A stretch of DNA of 64,000 nt from Thiocapsa sp. Its GTDB lineage: Bacteria > Pseudomonadota > Gammaproteobacteria > Chromatiales > Chromatiaceae. The translations under genes and the position numbers were made by a program. Positions 9,706 to 18,021 of this stretch are shown piece after piece. The notes below the pieces were generated by a model, which did not search any database, was not told where the DNA came from, and saw nothing but the letters and a program-made list of their open reading frames with translations. The stretch spans positions 434,001-498,000 of the forward strand of contig NZ_CP073760.1 of the NCBI RefSeq assembly GCF_018399035.1, read 5' to 3'. Positions within the stretch are counted from its first letter, which is position 1; the number at the start of each line of letters is the position of its first letter.

Positions 9706-10287
9706 TCAAGGCCACAGCCGAATGGCGGCCACCACGAGTGCTCCGACGCTGATCGTCATACCGAGCGACCAGAACATGAAGCGGTCGAGCCGCCGCGTCA
9801 GCTCTTCGAAGCGTTTATCCATGGATTCGAAGCGTTTATCCATGGATTCGAAGCGTTTATCCATGGATTCGAAGCGTTTGTCCATGGATTCGAAGCGTTT
9901 GTCGACGGCATCGAAGCGTTTGTCGACGGCATCGAAGCGCTGATCCATGTTCCGCTGCATTTGCTCGAAGCGTTTGTCGACGGCATCGAAGCGCTGATCC
10001 ATATTCAGCTGCATTTGTTCGAAGCGCTTATCAACGGCATCGAAGCGTTTGTCCATGTTCAGCTGCATCTGCTCGAAACGCTTCTCCACCGAGTCGAAGT
10101 GCTTGTCCATCTGCACCAGGATGGTCTGGATCAACTCGCGCTGGTGCCTGAGCTCCTCCTCCACGCGAACCATGCGCTCGCGCAGCTCGATCTCGTAGAC
10201 AGCCGGCGGCTTGGCGAAGGACTGCTCCGCCAGCCATTCGCCTAAATGGGCCTTGATGAATTCGATGTCTTCCCGTGCCAGGGCCAT
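9706..10287 (-). CDS. Heptad-repeat coiled-coil protein with C-terminal membrane anchor
   Basis: A 193-residue protein I cannot assign to a functional family. Residues 1-55 are a mixed charged segment. Residues 60-165 are an almost uninterrupted coiled coil of seven-residue units such as MDKRFES, FDAVDKR and FEQMQLN. Residues 171-190 (FWSLGMTISVGALVVAAI) are a single membrane helix followed by a short tail. The likely topology is a tail-anchored coiled coil projecting into the cytoplasm. The heptads at the 3' end are encoded by nearly identical 21-bp DNA units, a sign of recent tandem expansion. It ends convergent to hom and stands alone; the ATG follows GGGAGGG. Confidence 0.75.
   Translation of the reverse strand: MALAREDIEFIKAHLGEWLAEQSFAKPPAVYEIELRERMVRVEEELRHQRELIQTILVQMDKHFDSVEKRFEQMQLNMDKRFDAVDKRFEQMQLNMDQRFDAVDKRFEQMQRNMDQRFDAVDKRFDAVDKRFESMDKRFESMDKRFESMDKRFESMDKRFEELTRRLDRFMFWSLGMTISVGALVVAAIRLWP
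9806..9935 (-). repeat. 21-bp tandem repeats inside the coiled-coil gene
   Basis: Units of the type TCGAAGCGTTTATCCATGGA follow each other five to six times with very few changes; the last ones switch to GTCGACGGCA. Each encodes one heptad (MDKRFES or VDKRFDA), so gain or loss of units keeps the frame and changes only coiled-coil length. Confidence 0.85.
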
Positions 10288-10459
10288 GTGTCCCTCCCGT
10301 CGCGCGCCGTCCGGAGATGCGCTCTAGTTTAACGTAGATCCGGCAGTTGAACGGCCCCAGGGGCCGTAGCGGCCGTCATCCGGCGGGTAAACCCTCGGAC
10401 GAACGCGATCGTCAAGGCCGTCAAACCCTTTTGATTCGACGCCGGAGACGTGTTGTTGT

Positions 10460-11983
10460 TCAACGCCCCAGGTCTTCGAAATAGAACTCCGAGACCAACC
10501 GCTCGACGGGGACATAGTCGTCGGTCAAGAGCGGCAACGCGTCGAAGGCCGTGCCCGTTCGCATCATGGGATCGGTCGCACGCAGCCAACGATGAGCGAA
10601 ACCGCGTCGGGCGACGAGTGTCTCGGGCGGCTTGCGGGCATCGCTCGCGGAGATGACGAAGGTCATGCGCTCCGCCTCGGGCGGGACCATATCCATCCAG
10701 ACATGCACGTGCTCGAACGACTCGGACAAGGTCTTCATCATGCTCTTGACCAAGCGCGGATCCGGAAAGGCGTCCAGGACGTTGAGCAGATAGATCCCGT
10801 TCGGAGCGAGGCGTGACTTTACAAGCTCCGCGTATTCACGGGTCACGAGGTGGTAGGGGATGGAGATGTCGTGGAAGGCATCTGAGACGATGACGTCGTA
10901 GTGCTCGGACGGGTCGCGGGTCAGGACGATCCGAGCGTCCTCGTGGACAATCCGCATCCCCCGGGTGTCGAGGAACAGCCGCTCTTCGGTCGTGCGCGTG
11001 ACCAGTGGGTCCAGCTCGGCGACGGTGACGGTCGCGCCCGGGGTCCGCGTGCGGACCGAGCGGGGCAGGGTGTAGGCGCCGCCGCCCGCGAAGAACCAGC
11101 GCAGCGTCTCGGCCTTGTCTTCTCCGAAGTGCTCGAGTGCGAGCTCGTCCATCAACTGCACGTAAGGCGAGATCAGCATGCCGGGCTGGCTGTCGTGATT
11201 GGTCCCGTGGACCAGATGGTCCAGCACCAGGCTGCGCGCGACGCCGAAGGGAGCGCGTTCGGAGTCGTCGACGACCCGGATGCAGAAATAGTTGCTCTCG
11301 CGATCGCAGGGATTGGAGAAGCCGTTGCGCGCATCCGTCACCAGGACCAGACCGACTGCCGCGGCAAGCGCGGCGATGGGCGCCACGCGTGAGCGCCCTT
11401 TGAAAAACGGCAGCGCCAGCAGGAAAAGCCCGAGCGCGGTACCGATGATGATGCCGCGCGTGCCCAGATACTGGATCAGCACGTAGCCCGTGACGAAGGT
11501 GCCCAGGATGCTGCCCAGAGCCCCCAAGGCGTGCATGCGCCCGACGATATGGCCGGTGCGTCGATCCAGCCCCAATGCCAGCGTCGTCAGAAGCGGCGTC
11601 ACCACGCCGAGCAACACGGCCGGCATGAAGAAGAGCGCGAGGACGTAGAAGAAGCTCGCACCCAGCAGGGTCATCTCGCGCGCCTCGATCAGCGGCGCGA
11701 CCAGCGTCAAGAGAAAGAGGATGCCGAGGCTGAAGAGCCCGGCCAGCGCCAGCGTGATGCCGGCCGCCAACTCGTTGCCGCCGCGATCGGCCCAGATCCC
11801 GCCGATCCAGTTGCCGAGCGATAACCCGGCGAGGATGACGCCGATGATGGCGGTCCAGGTGTAGAGCGAAACCCCGACGTACGGCGCGATCAGGCGGCCC
11901 GCGAGAATCTCCAGCACCAAAAGGAACGCCGAGCTGAGAAAGATGGTGACGCCGTACCAAGTGATTCGCAGACGGTCGGACAC
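10460..11983 (-). CDS. Membrane protein fused to a spermidine-synthase-like domain
   Basis: The N-terminal half (about residues 1-240) has seven or eight hydrophobic segments resembling an MFS-like polyamine-associated membrane domain (for example FLSSAFLLVLEILAGRLIAPYVG). The C-terminal half is a Rossmann methyltransferase/spermidine-synthase-like fold, with FFAGGGAYTLPRS, VAELDPLVT, IVHEDAR and YDVIVSDAFHD. Fusions of this kind are common in Proteobacteria, but polyamine synthesis has rarely been shown for them; the true reaction is uncertain. The frame extends to an ATG at 12085. I prefer GTG 11983, because CGGAG lies 6 bases upstream and the extra N-terminal 34 residues are arginine-rich and unlike the family. 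Confidence 0.78.
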   Translation of the reverse strand: MSDRLRITWYGVTIFLSSAFLLVLEILAGRLIAPYVGVSLYTWTAIIGVILAGLSLGNWIGGIWADRGGNELAAGITLALAGLFSLGILFLLTLVAPLIEAREMTLLGASFFYVLALFFMPAVLLGVVTPLLTTLALGLDRRTGHIVGRMHALGALGSILGTFVTGYVLIQYLGTRGIIIGTALGLFLLALPFFKGRSRVAPIAALAAAVGLVLVTDARNGFSNPCDRESNYFCIRVVDDSERAPFGVARSLVLDHLVHGTNHDSQPGMLISPYVQLMDELALEHFGEDKAETLRWFFAGGGAYTLPRSVRTRTPGATVTVAELDPLVTRTTEERLFLDTRGMRIVHEDARIVLTRDPSEHYDVIVSDAFHDISIPYHLVTREYAELVKSRLAPNGIYLLNVLDAFPDPRLVKSMMKTLSESFEHVHVWMDMVPPEAERMTFVISASDARKPPETLVARRGFAHRWLRATDPMMRTGTAFDALPLLTDDYVPVERLVSEFYFEDLGR

Positions 11984-12155
11984 GATGGACTCCGGGAGTG
12001 GACGATCGGTCCGCAAGGATAGCGAAGGGCGGGAGCGCCGACCAGAGGGTCGGCCGGCGTGTAGGTGCGAATCTATTGAGCGCACGCTCAGCCTTCAGGT
12101 CTTCCGGGCATGCGCAGCCGGGATGCCAGGAGCGATTCAAAACCAACCGTAACCT

Positions 12156-12188
12156 GTAGGATGGGTAGAGCCAAGCGAAACCCATCCA
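12156..12188. repeat. GGATGGG hairpin repeat (type D)
   Basis: GGATGGGTAGAGCCAAGCGA followed by AACCCATCC. It is the inverted-orientation copy of the hairpin at 12235-12270, 46 bases away, so the pair could also form a longer inverted structure. Confidence 0.75.
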
Positions 12189-12234
12189 GCCCGCGCCGAG
12201 GGCATCGGACCGACACCCGGCAACGCGGCGGTTT

Positions 12235-12270
12235 GGAGGATGGGTTTCGCTGACGCTCTACCCATCCTAC
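12235..12270. repeat. GGATGGG hairpin repeat (type D)
   Basis: Same unit as at 2036-2072 with one inserted base in the loop (TTCGCTGACGCTCT). The arms GGATGGGT/ACCCATCC are perfect. Confidence 0.78.
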
Positions 12271-12365
12271 CGGTTTATCAAGGTGTTCAATTTGTTGCGG
12301 GGCGCAGACGTCGGGCCTGCGGCGGTGCGGATGGGCTCCCGAGTCGGACGCAAGCCCACGATGTC

Positions 12366-13430
12366 TCAGTCGGCGGGTTGCGGCTCCTCGCTGAGCTCCT
12401 CCGGCATCGGCGGTATCTCCGAGGGGCTCGAGGGCTCGACGCTTGCCGATGGATCGGCCGCGTCGTCGGCCGCAAGAAGAAGTGCGACCTCGATGTCGAG
12501 CAGCTCCCCCAGATCGAATTCGGAGAGCTTGAAGTACCAAGGCCGTTCGGAGTCCTTGAGGACATAGTCCTGGCTGTCCTTGGCTTGCGAGATTCGATAG
12601 TGCCGCTTCGAGCCGTCGGCGAGCCCGATCTCGAGCTCGACCAGCGGATCCTGCTGATTGTAGACAGGATCATCCACGACGCCGAGCACGCCGCGGTAAC
12701 CCAGATTGGCCAGACGCAGCATCAGGGCCGAGACGGTCTCTTGATCGACGAGCCGATCGTCGCCTGCGAGCGCCCAGACGCCCGTCTCGTCCTTGCTCAG
12801 GGTCCAATCGCGCGTGGCGATGCGGTTGATCGGCTCGCCCTCCAAGCGCAGGAGCCCGACCTCGATCCAGTCGTCGCGTCGTGCGGAGACGTCGGACAAG
12901 GCAAGCCTCAGCTCATGGACGCCCGTCTCCCCCGGAAGACGCGCGAAGACACGTTTGAAGCCCGGAGAGTCGCCGATCAGGAGTCCGGCGATCGGTCCCG
13001 TCTCGCCGTCGAGCGTCAGGCGCCGCTCGAAGGCGTCATCGGCGACCTTGAAGCGCTCGCGGGCCTCTTCGCTGGTCGCGATCGGAAGGGGTCGCTTCAA
13101 CGCGGCGAGGTCGTCGAGGAATTGCTCGACCTTGGCGCTTTGAACCGGGAGGTCATCCAGATCCGCGTCGACCCAGGTGTCGTCGCGACGCACAAGGGTT
13201 ACGGACTCGGCCCCGTCGCCGCTCTCGATGTGCAGGCCCTGGACCTGATCGGGCGCAATCCCGAGCAGGGGTGTGTCGGTTGCGCTCGGTGCAAGCGCGT
13301 GACCGCTGCCGAGATTCAGGCCGAGCGCGATCAGGATCTGCAGGAGCAGCAACCCGGCCAGCCCCAGGACGATCGGCGCGCGCAGGTCGGGGCGCCAGCC
13401 GGTGTCGGATTGAACAGTCATGTCGGTCAT
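12366..13430 (-). CDS. DUF4340 protein of the Gld-type ABC operon
   Basis: A 354-residue membrane-anchored protein with one N-terminal helix (about residues 19-40, IVLGLAGLLLLQILIALGL) and a large extracytoplasmic part. The repeated beta-rich DUF4340 pattern includes DDTWVDADLDDLPVQSAKVEQFLDDLAALK, which is typical of the family. The tail is rich in Ser, Pro and Glu. DUF4340 genes usually follow a GldA/GldF/GldG-like ABC transporter, as here, and are presumed accessory subunits; the exported substrate is unknown. A type A palindrome lies in the 101 bases between the permease gene and this one, inside the operon. An in-frame ATG 9 bases further on is an alternative start. Confidence 0.85.
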   Translation of the reverse strand: MTDMTVQSDTGWRPDLRAPIVLGLAGLLLLQILIALGLNLGSGHALAPSATDTPLLGIAPDQVQGLHIESGDGAESVTLVRRDDTWVDADLDDLPVQSAKVEQFLDDLAALKRPLPIATSEEARERFKVADDAFERRLTLDGETGPIAGLLIGDSPGFKRVFARLPGETGVHELRLALSDVSARRDDWIEVGLLRLEGEPINRIATRDWTLSKDETGVWALAGDDRLVDQETVSALMLRLANLGYRGVLGVVDDPVYNQQDPLVELEIGLADGSKRHYRISQAKDSQDYVLKDSERPWYFKLSEFDLGELLDIEVALLLAADDAADPSASVEPSSPSEIPPMPEELSEEPQPAD

Positions 13431-13437
13431 TCTCGTC

Positions 13438-13524
13438 TTAAACCGCGCCCGGCGCGGTATGCGATGTTTGTGGATGGGATCGGCCCCGGCAGACGTGACG
13501 ACCGCCGGAGCTGGCGCGGTTTAA
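13438..13524. repeat. Type A palindrome inside the ABC operon
   Basis: An 87-bp copy of arm A in reverse orientation (TTAAACCGCGCC to GGCGCGGTTTAA), sitting between gldFG and the DUF4340 gene. In the operon mRNA it would be a 12-bp-based hairpin that could alter relative expression or mRNA stability. Confidence 0.88.
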
Positions 13525-13531
13525 CCTTGGA

Positions 13532-16468
13532 TCAAGCACGCGGTTGAGTGCCCAAAATCGCCTCGTCGGCCCGCTCGCGTCGTGCCCTGGCGCGGCGGTA
13601 GAGCCAATACACCAAGGCCAGTCCGGCGAGGGCCAGGACATAGTTCAGGGTCTCCCAGAAGATGCGACCCTCGCGACCCACCGGCTCGAGCAACCGGTTG
13701 AACTGGCCGCGTCCGCGCAGGGTGAGCAGGCCGCGATCCTCCAACGACCAGTCGACCGCGTTCTGGACCAGTTCGAGCGGAGCCAGATAGCGGCTCTGGG
13801 TCGCCTCGGTCGCCAAACTGATGGCGGTGTCCGAGAGGAAGGTCGAGGAGCCGATCAGGATCAGTCGTGCCGAAGCGGGCGAGGTCTCCACCACACCCGA
13901 GATGACCGGGGTCTTGTCCGCGACAGGCTCGCCCGTGTCGGGGTCGATCGCCTGCGGGTCGGTGTCGTCCAGCCCGTTGTCTTCCGACGCAGTCTCTCCG
14001 AGCGAGTCTTCCAGGAGCGGCGAAGGACGCCCCGCGAAGGCCGAGCCGAAGCGTCCTTCGACCGCGACGGCCAGCACTCGGCTGCCGCGCTCCTCGCCGC
14101 GCGGGAAACCGAGACTGCCGTGCGTCTCGAAGTCGGGCTGCATGTCCTCCGACGTGCTGGCCCAGGACCCGGAGGAGCTGCGGATCAGCTCGATCACGCG
14201 CCGATCGGCATTCATCTCGGCATCGACCTGAATCGGCGAGGACCAGTTCATGGTGATCTGGCCGAGGGCCGCAGTGATGCCGGAGTCCTGGGCGAGTCCG
14301 TCGCTGCGGACATCCGCGAAATAGGGATAGTCGAGCGTCTGGATCTCCTCGACCACGAAGCCGCCCAGATCGCGCTGCACCGGGATCGGGAAGGGCGTGT
14401 TCTTGGGATCGAGCACCAGGCTCGGCTCGAGTGTCAGCCCCTGATGCGCGAACCAGTCCTCCAACCCGGTCGGGGCGGCTTGCGCCGCAATGGAGCCCCC
14501 GGCCAGGTCCAGATCGAAGCTGGATGCGGCCAGGATGACGGTCCCGCCCTGCATCAGGAACTGGTCGATCGCGAACTGCTGGCGCTCGTCCATCGCCGCT
14601 GGCCCGACCACCAGGAGCAGATCGGTATCCTCGGCGACCTGACCGGAGGTGAGATCCGTCTCGCGCAGATTGAATCCGCTGCGCAGGGTCTCCTGCAAGA
14701 GTGCGTAGCCGGGTCCGGGGCTCGGCTCGCCGAACATCCCGGGCATCGACGGCGGCGTGTAGAGCGCGATGGTGCGCAGCACCCCCGGAGCGAAACGCTT
14801 GATGCCGGCCTCGATGGCGCGTGCCAGACCCGCCCGATCGAGCGATTCGGGGAGCGGTACCGGAACGGCCTGATCGCCGGATTCGAGCACCATGTAGAAA
14901 TAGAAGGGCGTGGGATCGAGCAGGCTGACCACCAGCGGCTCGAAGCCGAACTGCTCGGCAATCGTCCGGGCCAGCGTGCCGTCGCCGGCCGCCGGATCCT
15001 GGATCTCGACGCTGAAGCGCTCGCCGCCGTTCGCGGCAAGCTCCGAGAGGATCGACTCCAAGTCGGCCCGCAGCTCGGGCAAGGGCTCGGGCAGGCGATC
15101 GGCCGGCGAGATGAAGCCGCGGAAACGCACCGGTTCGGTCAGATTGGCGAAGAGATCGCCGGCGCCCTGATAGCCGTAGAGGACCTTGCGGATCACGCGG
15201 GTGAGGTCGTACTCGGGGTTGCGCAGACGCACGTCCAGATCGGTTTCGCCCTGGACCTTCACGTCGATCAGGTCCTGGAAGCCGAGCGTCTCGAACTGAT
15301 CGCCGTACTTGATCAGGATGTCGAAATAGGAGTTGACCACGGAGGCCTGATACTTGGTCGCGGTCTGGAAGGCGACGGGACGGATCCCGTATTGCTCGCC
15401 GGCCTCGCGCTCGAGCTCGGGCGAGCGCTGAGGGTCGACGAATTCGACCTGGACGCGGCCGCCGCCGGCGATCTGATACTCGCGCAGCAGATCGCGGATC
15501 TGGGGGACCAACGGGGCCAACAAGGGGTGCGTGTCCGCGCTGAAATAGCCGCGGATCAGGAGTGGCTCCTGCAGCTGGCCCAGATAGGTCCGGGTCGCCT
15601 CCGAGATCGAGTAGACCCGACCCTCGGTGAGATCCACGCGGGCATTGCCGATGGCGCCGAGCCAGAGGTTCGCGGCCAGGAGGTTGGCGACCGCAAGCCC
15701 GGTCACCAGGGTCCAGCGTCGATGATGCCGCCGGTTGGCGCCCTGCTCGGCCCAGCGCAACCGCTCCAAGCTGTACAGGGTGAGGGCGAGGAAGGCACCG
15801 ACGATGCTCAGGTAGTAGTAGAGATCGCGCAGATCGATCACGCCGCGTGTGATGGACTCGAAGCGCGAGCCGCTGCCGATGAGTCGAAGCAGCTCGCCGC
15901 CGCCATGCCCGACCAGGCTGGTCAGGGCCGGGGTGCCGATCAGGTAAAGGATCGCGCCGACCAGGGTGGTCCCGATCAGTGCGACGATCGGATTGTCGGT
16001 GCGCGACGAGACAAAGAGGCCGATCGCCAGATAGGCCGACGCCAGCAGCAGGGTTGCCAGATAGGCACCGATCACCGGGCCCCAGTCCATCGGACCCAGA
16101 AAGGAGACGGTCAGCGGGATCGGCAGCGTCAGGGCCAAGGCGATCGCGACCAGGGCCAGGGCCGCGAGGAACTTACCGAGGACCAGATTCAGGGTCGGCA
16201 CCGGCAGGGTCATGAGTGTTTCGAGCGTCCCGGCGCGTCGCTCCTCGCTCCAGAGCCGCATGGTCAGGGCGGCGCAGAGAAAGATGAGCAACACCGGCAT
16301 CCAGTCGAACAGAGGGCGCGCATCGGCGACGTTGCGGGCGAAGAAGGCGTCGACCCAGAAGAACACGAAGAGCGAGACCGCGAGGAAGGCGCCGATGAAG
16401 AGATAGGCGACGGGCGAGCCGAAGAAGGCGCCGAGCTCGCGGCGTGCGACGCGCAGGATGTCAGACAT
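13532..16468 (-). CDS. Fused ABC permease and GldG-like protein
   Basis: A 978-residue fusion. The first 250 residues are an ABC-2 type permease with about six helices (starting MSDILRVARRELGAFFGSPVAYLF). A further helix near residue 265 leads into a GldG-like extracytoplasmic domain of about 650 residues, with VEFVDPQRSPELEREAGEQYGIRP and ILAASSFDLD. The C-terminus ends in one membrane helix (NYVLALAGLALVYWLYRR). In Bacteroidetes GldF and GldG are separate gliding proteins; in Proteobacteria the fused form is a transporter of unknown substrate. ATG 16468 is chosen because it overlaps the upstream ATPase stop by 8 bases, which implies translational coupling; the frame itself is open to 16543. 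Confidence 0.88.
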   Translation of the reverse strand: MSDILRVARRELGAFFGSPVAYLFIGAFLAVSLFVFFWVDAFFARNVADARPLFDWMPVLLIFLCAALTMRLWSEERRAGTLETLMTLPVPTLNLVLGKFLAALALVAIALALTLPIPLTVSFLGPMDWGPVIGAYLATLLLASAYLAIGLFVSSRTDNPIVALIGTTLVGAILYLIGTPALTSLVGHGGGELLRLIGSGSRFESITRGVIDLRDLYYYLSIVGAFLALTLYSLERLRWAEQGANRRHHRRWTLVTGLAVANLLAANLWLGAIGNARVDLTEGRVYSISEATRTYLGQLQEPLLIRGYFSADTHPLLAPLVPQIRDLLREYQIAGGGRVQVEFVDPQRSPELEREAGEQYGIRPVAFQTATKYQASVVNSYFDILIKYGDQFETLGFQDLIDVKVQGETDLDVRLRNPEYDLTRVIRKVLYGYQGAGDLFANLTEPVRFRGFISPADRLPEPLPELRADLESILSELAANGGERFSVEIQDPAAGDGTLARTIAEQFGFEPLVVSLLDPTPFYFYMVLESGDQAVPVPLPESLDRAGLARAIEAGIKRFAPGVLRTIALYTPPSMPGMFGEPSPGPGYALLQETLRSGFNLRETDLTSGQVAEDTDLLLVVGPAAMDERQQFAIDQFLMQGGTVILAASSFDLDLAGGSIAAQAAPTGLEDWFAHQGLTLEPSLVLDPKNTPFPIPVQRDLGGFVVEEIQTLDYPYFADVRSDGLAQDSGITAALGQITMNWSSPIQVDAEMNADRRVIELIRSSSGSWASTSEDMQPDFETHGSLGFPRGEERGSRVLAVAVEGRFGSAFAGRPSPLLEDSLGETASEDNGLDDTDPQAIDPDTGEPVADKTPVISGVVETSPASARLILIGSSTFLSDTAISLATEATQSRYLAPLELVQNAVDWSLEDRGLLTLRGRGQFNRLLEPVGREGRIFWETLNYVLALAGLALVYWLYRRARARRERADEAILGTQPRA

Positions 16469-17399
16469 AAGCCACCTCCATCTGCTCCAGGGTGACGGCT
16501 CCGAAGAGGTCTTCGAGGTCACGCCGCTCGGGCGCGAGCTCATAGAGGTTCCAGGGTTGTCCGCCGAGCGCCCTGGCGACCAGCGGCGCGAGCGCCTGCG
16601 GATCCGCAGCGCTCAGGGCGAAATGCCGCAGACCGGCGTCACCGTCCCAGGCATCCACCCCCGTGACTCCCTCGATCCGGGCGAGCACCGGCCGCGCCAC
16701 CTCGGGCGAGCAGTCGAGTGTGACGAGCAGCCGCCTGGGTCGCCCGATGGCATCCAGTGCGCTGTCGAGCGCCAGTTGGCCGCCGCGCATGATGAGTACC
16801 CGGCTGCACACCGCCTCGACCTCCTGAAGGACATGGGTGGAGATGATCAGGGTCGCATCCCGGGCCAGCTCGCGGACCAGGCTGCGCATCTGCTGGATCT
16901 GCGAGGGGTCCAGGCCGTTGGTCGGCTCGTCCAGGATGAGGATGGCCGGCTCGTGCAGGATCGCCTGGGCCACGCCGACGCGTTGGCGATAGCCGCGCGA
17001 GAGGGTGCCGATGATCGCGGTCGCCTTGGGGCCGAGATCCGTGCGCTCGATCGCCCGGCGGATCGCGCCGGGGCGGCGGTTGTCGGCCATCCCGTGCAGA
17101 GCCGCCTGGTAGTCCAGGTAGTCGATCACCCGCATCTCGGGATAGAGCGGGCAGTTCTCCGCTAGATAGCCGATGCGCCGTTGCGCCTCGCGCCGCTGCT
17201 CGGCGATGTCCAGCCCGTCGATCCGGATCGAGCCGCTGCTCGGCTCCAGATAACCGGTCATCATCTTCATGATGGTGGTCTTGCCGGCCCCGTTGTGGCC
17301 GAGCAGTCCGACGATCTCGCCGCGGCCGATGTCGAACGACACCGCTTGCACCGCCTTGAGCGCGCCGTAGCTGCGACTCAGCTCGCGAACCTCGATCAT
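16461..17399 (-). CDS. ABC transporter ATPase, GldA type
   Basis: The 312-residue ATP-binding subunit for the neighbouring permease. The Walker A is GHNGAGKTT. The signature region is degenerate: LSRGYRQRVGVAQAI replaces LSGGQ. The Walker B is AILILDEPTNGLDP and the switch histidine lies in IISTHVLQEVEAV. The C-terminal extension, about 90 residues beyond the nucleotide-binding core, is typical of the GldA/CcmA-like drug and gliding exporters. It is the first gene of the three-gene minus-strand operon; its stop overlaps the permease start. A palindromic composite begins 13 bases upstream of the start codon, so the promoter must lie beyond or inside that repeat. Confidence 0.9.
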   Translation of the reverse strand: MIEVRELSRSYGALKAVQAVSFDIGRGEIVGLLGHNGAGKTTIMKMMTGYLEPSSGSIRIDGLDIAEQRREAQRRIGYLAENCPLYPEMRVIDYLDYQAALHGMADNRRPGAIRRAIERTDLGPKATAIIGTLSRGYRQRVGVAQAILHEPAILILDEPTNGLDPSQIQQMRSLVRELARDATLIISTHVLQEVEAVCSRVLIMRGGQLALDSALDAIGRPRRLLVTLDCSPEVARPVLARIEGVTGVDAWDGDAGLRHFALSAADPQALAPLVARALGGQPWNLYELAPERRDLEDLFGAVTLEQMEVAYV

Positions 17400-17411
17400 G
17401 ATGTCTCCTGC

Positions 17412-17604
17412 TGAACCGCGTCTGGTGCCCCTTTTCGCCGATGGCGCGTGGGTTCGGCGCTTGACGATTCCGGGCGCGTCGGAGCGGACGCGGTTCAGGT
17501 CTTTAGAATGGTTGAGAATGTAAACCGCGTCGAGGATCGAGCGATTCGGGACCGCCGGTCCCGTGACGGGAAAACCTCGGCTTATCGGATCTTGGCGCGG
17601 TTGA
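17412..17604. repeat. Two-arm palindromic composite, variant
   Basis: Arm one (17412-17498) runs TGAACCGCGTC to GACGCGGTTCA. A 22-base linker (17499-17520) follows. Arm two starts TAAACCGCGTCG at 17521 and ends GCGCGGTTGA at 17604. The interior sequences differ from the 6.1 kb composite, but layout, arm length and linker length are the same. Confidence 0.75.
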
Positions 17605-17686
17605 GCGTCTGTCGGGCCTGGGACGCTGCTCGGGCGCGAATTTCACCCGAGGCGGGCGCAGGATGCAAGACCTGTCGCGACTGTTC

Positions 17687-17741
17687 GTTGTCGTTGTCGT
17701 TGTCGTAATCGACGATCGATCCGAAAACGACAACGACAACG
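17687..17741. repeat. GTTGTC / GACAAC hairpin repeat (type C)
   Basis: The left arm is GTTGTCGTTGTCGTTGTCG and the right arm ACGACAACGACAACG, around a TAATCGACGATCGAT centre. Four more copies are at 27.5, 28.9, 47.3 and 63.95 kb. It is followed by ATCTCGAAGGGTCTCG, which resembles the flank of the 28.9 kb copy. Confidence 0.85.
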
Positions 17742-17787
17742 ATCTCGAAGGGTCTCGATACAGTTCCTGTCCTGCGTGAGCAAGGCG

Positions 17788-17985
17788 TCAATCACCGTCG
17801 CGCTCCAGGGTGATGACCAGGTCGTCCTCCAGGTCCGGATCCATGGCGACCTGGACGACGATCGGTGCGCAGCAGACCTGGCAGTCTTCGATATAGGTCT
17901 GGGGAACGGCGCTGACGTCGATCGTCAGCTCGATCGGCGCGTCGCACCAAGGACAATGCGCGTCGCGGGTCTCGAGGGGGTTCAT
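17788..17985 (-). CDS. CPXCG-motif cysteine-rich small protein
   Basis: A 65-residue protein with two cysteine pairs, HCPWCDAPIEL and DCQVCCAPIVV, separated by about 22 residues: a small zinc-ribbon-like fold. The acidic C-terminus (MDPDLEDDLVITLERDGD) is also typical of this family, whose function is unknown. It lies 36 bases downstream of zwf on the same strand and may be co-transcribed. A GTTGTC hairpin repeat follows its stop. Confidence 0.82.
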   Translation of the reverse strand: MNPLETRDAHCPWCDAPIELTIDVSAVPQTYIEDCQVCCAPIVVQVAMDPDLEDDLVITLERDGD

Positions 17986-18021
17986 CGGGTTCCGGGTTTC
18001 ATCTTATCTTCGAGCGGTTCC

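Larger units (their letters stand above)
11984..12365. other. Intergenic stretch with two hairpin repeats
   Basis: The 382 bases separate the minus-strand spermidine-synthase-like gene from the DUF4340 gene upstream of it. I see two type D hairpins (12156-12188 and 12235-12270, opposite orientation) and no credible gene. The promoter of the downstream minus-strand gene should lie in the left part. Confidence 0.6.
17400..17787. other. Repeat-filled intergenic region between two minus-strand units
   Basis: The 388 bases hold a two-arm CGCGTC composite (17412-17604) and a GTTGTC/GACAAC hairpin (17687-17741). No credible gene was seen. The promoter of the Gld-type operon should be somewhere in this stretch. 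Confidence 0.7.

Noticed and set aside
10351..10367. Palindrome ACGGCC-CCAGG-GGCCGT upstream of the coiled-coil gene as a terminator
   Set aside because: Short stem, no U-run on either strand and no conserved neighbours. It may be chance in GC-rich DNA.
13544..16495. Very long plus-strand open frame of about 983 codons opposite the permease/GldG gene
   Set aside because: It is the antisense shadow of a GC-rich gene with strong codon bias. Its translation is rich in Arg, Asp, Gly and Gln, with no recognisable domain, while the minus strand gives clear ABC-2 and GldG sequence.
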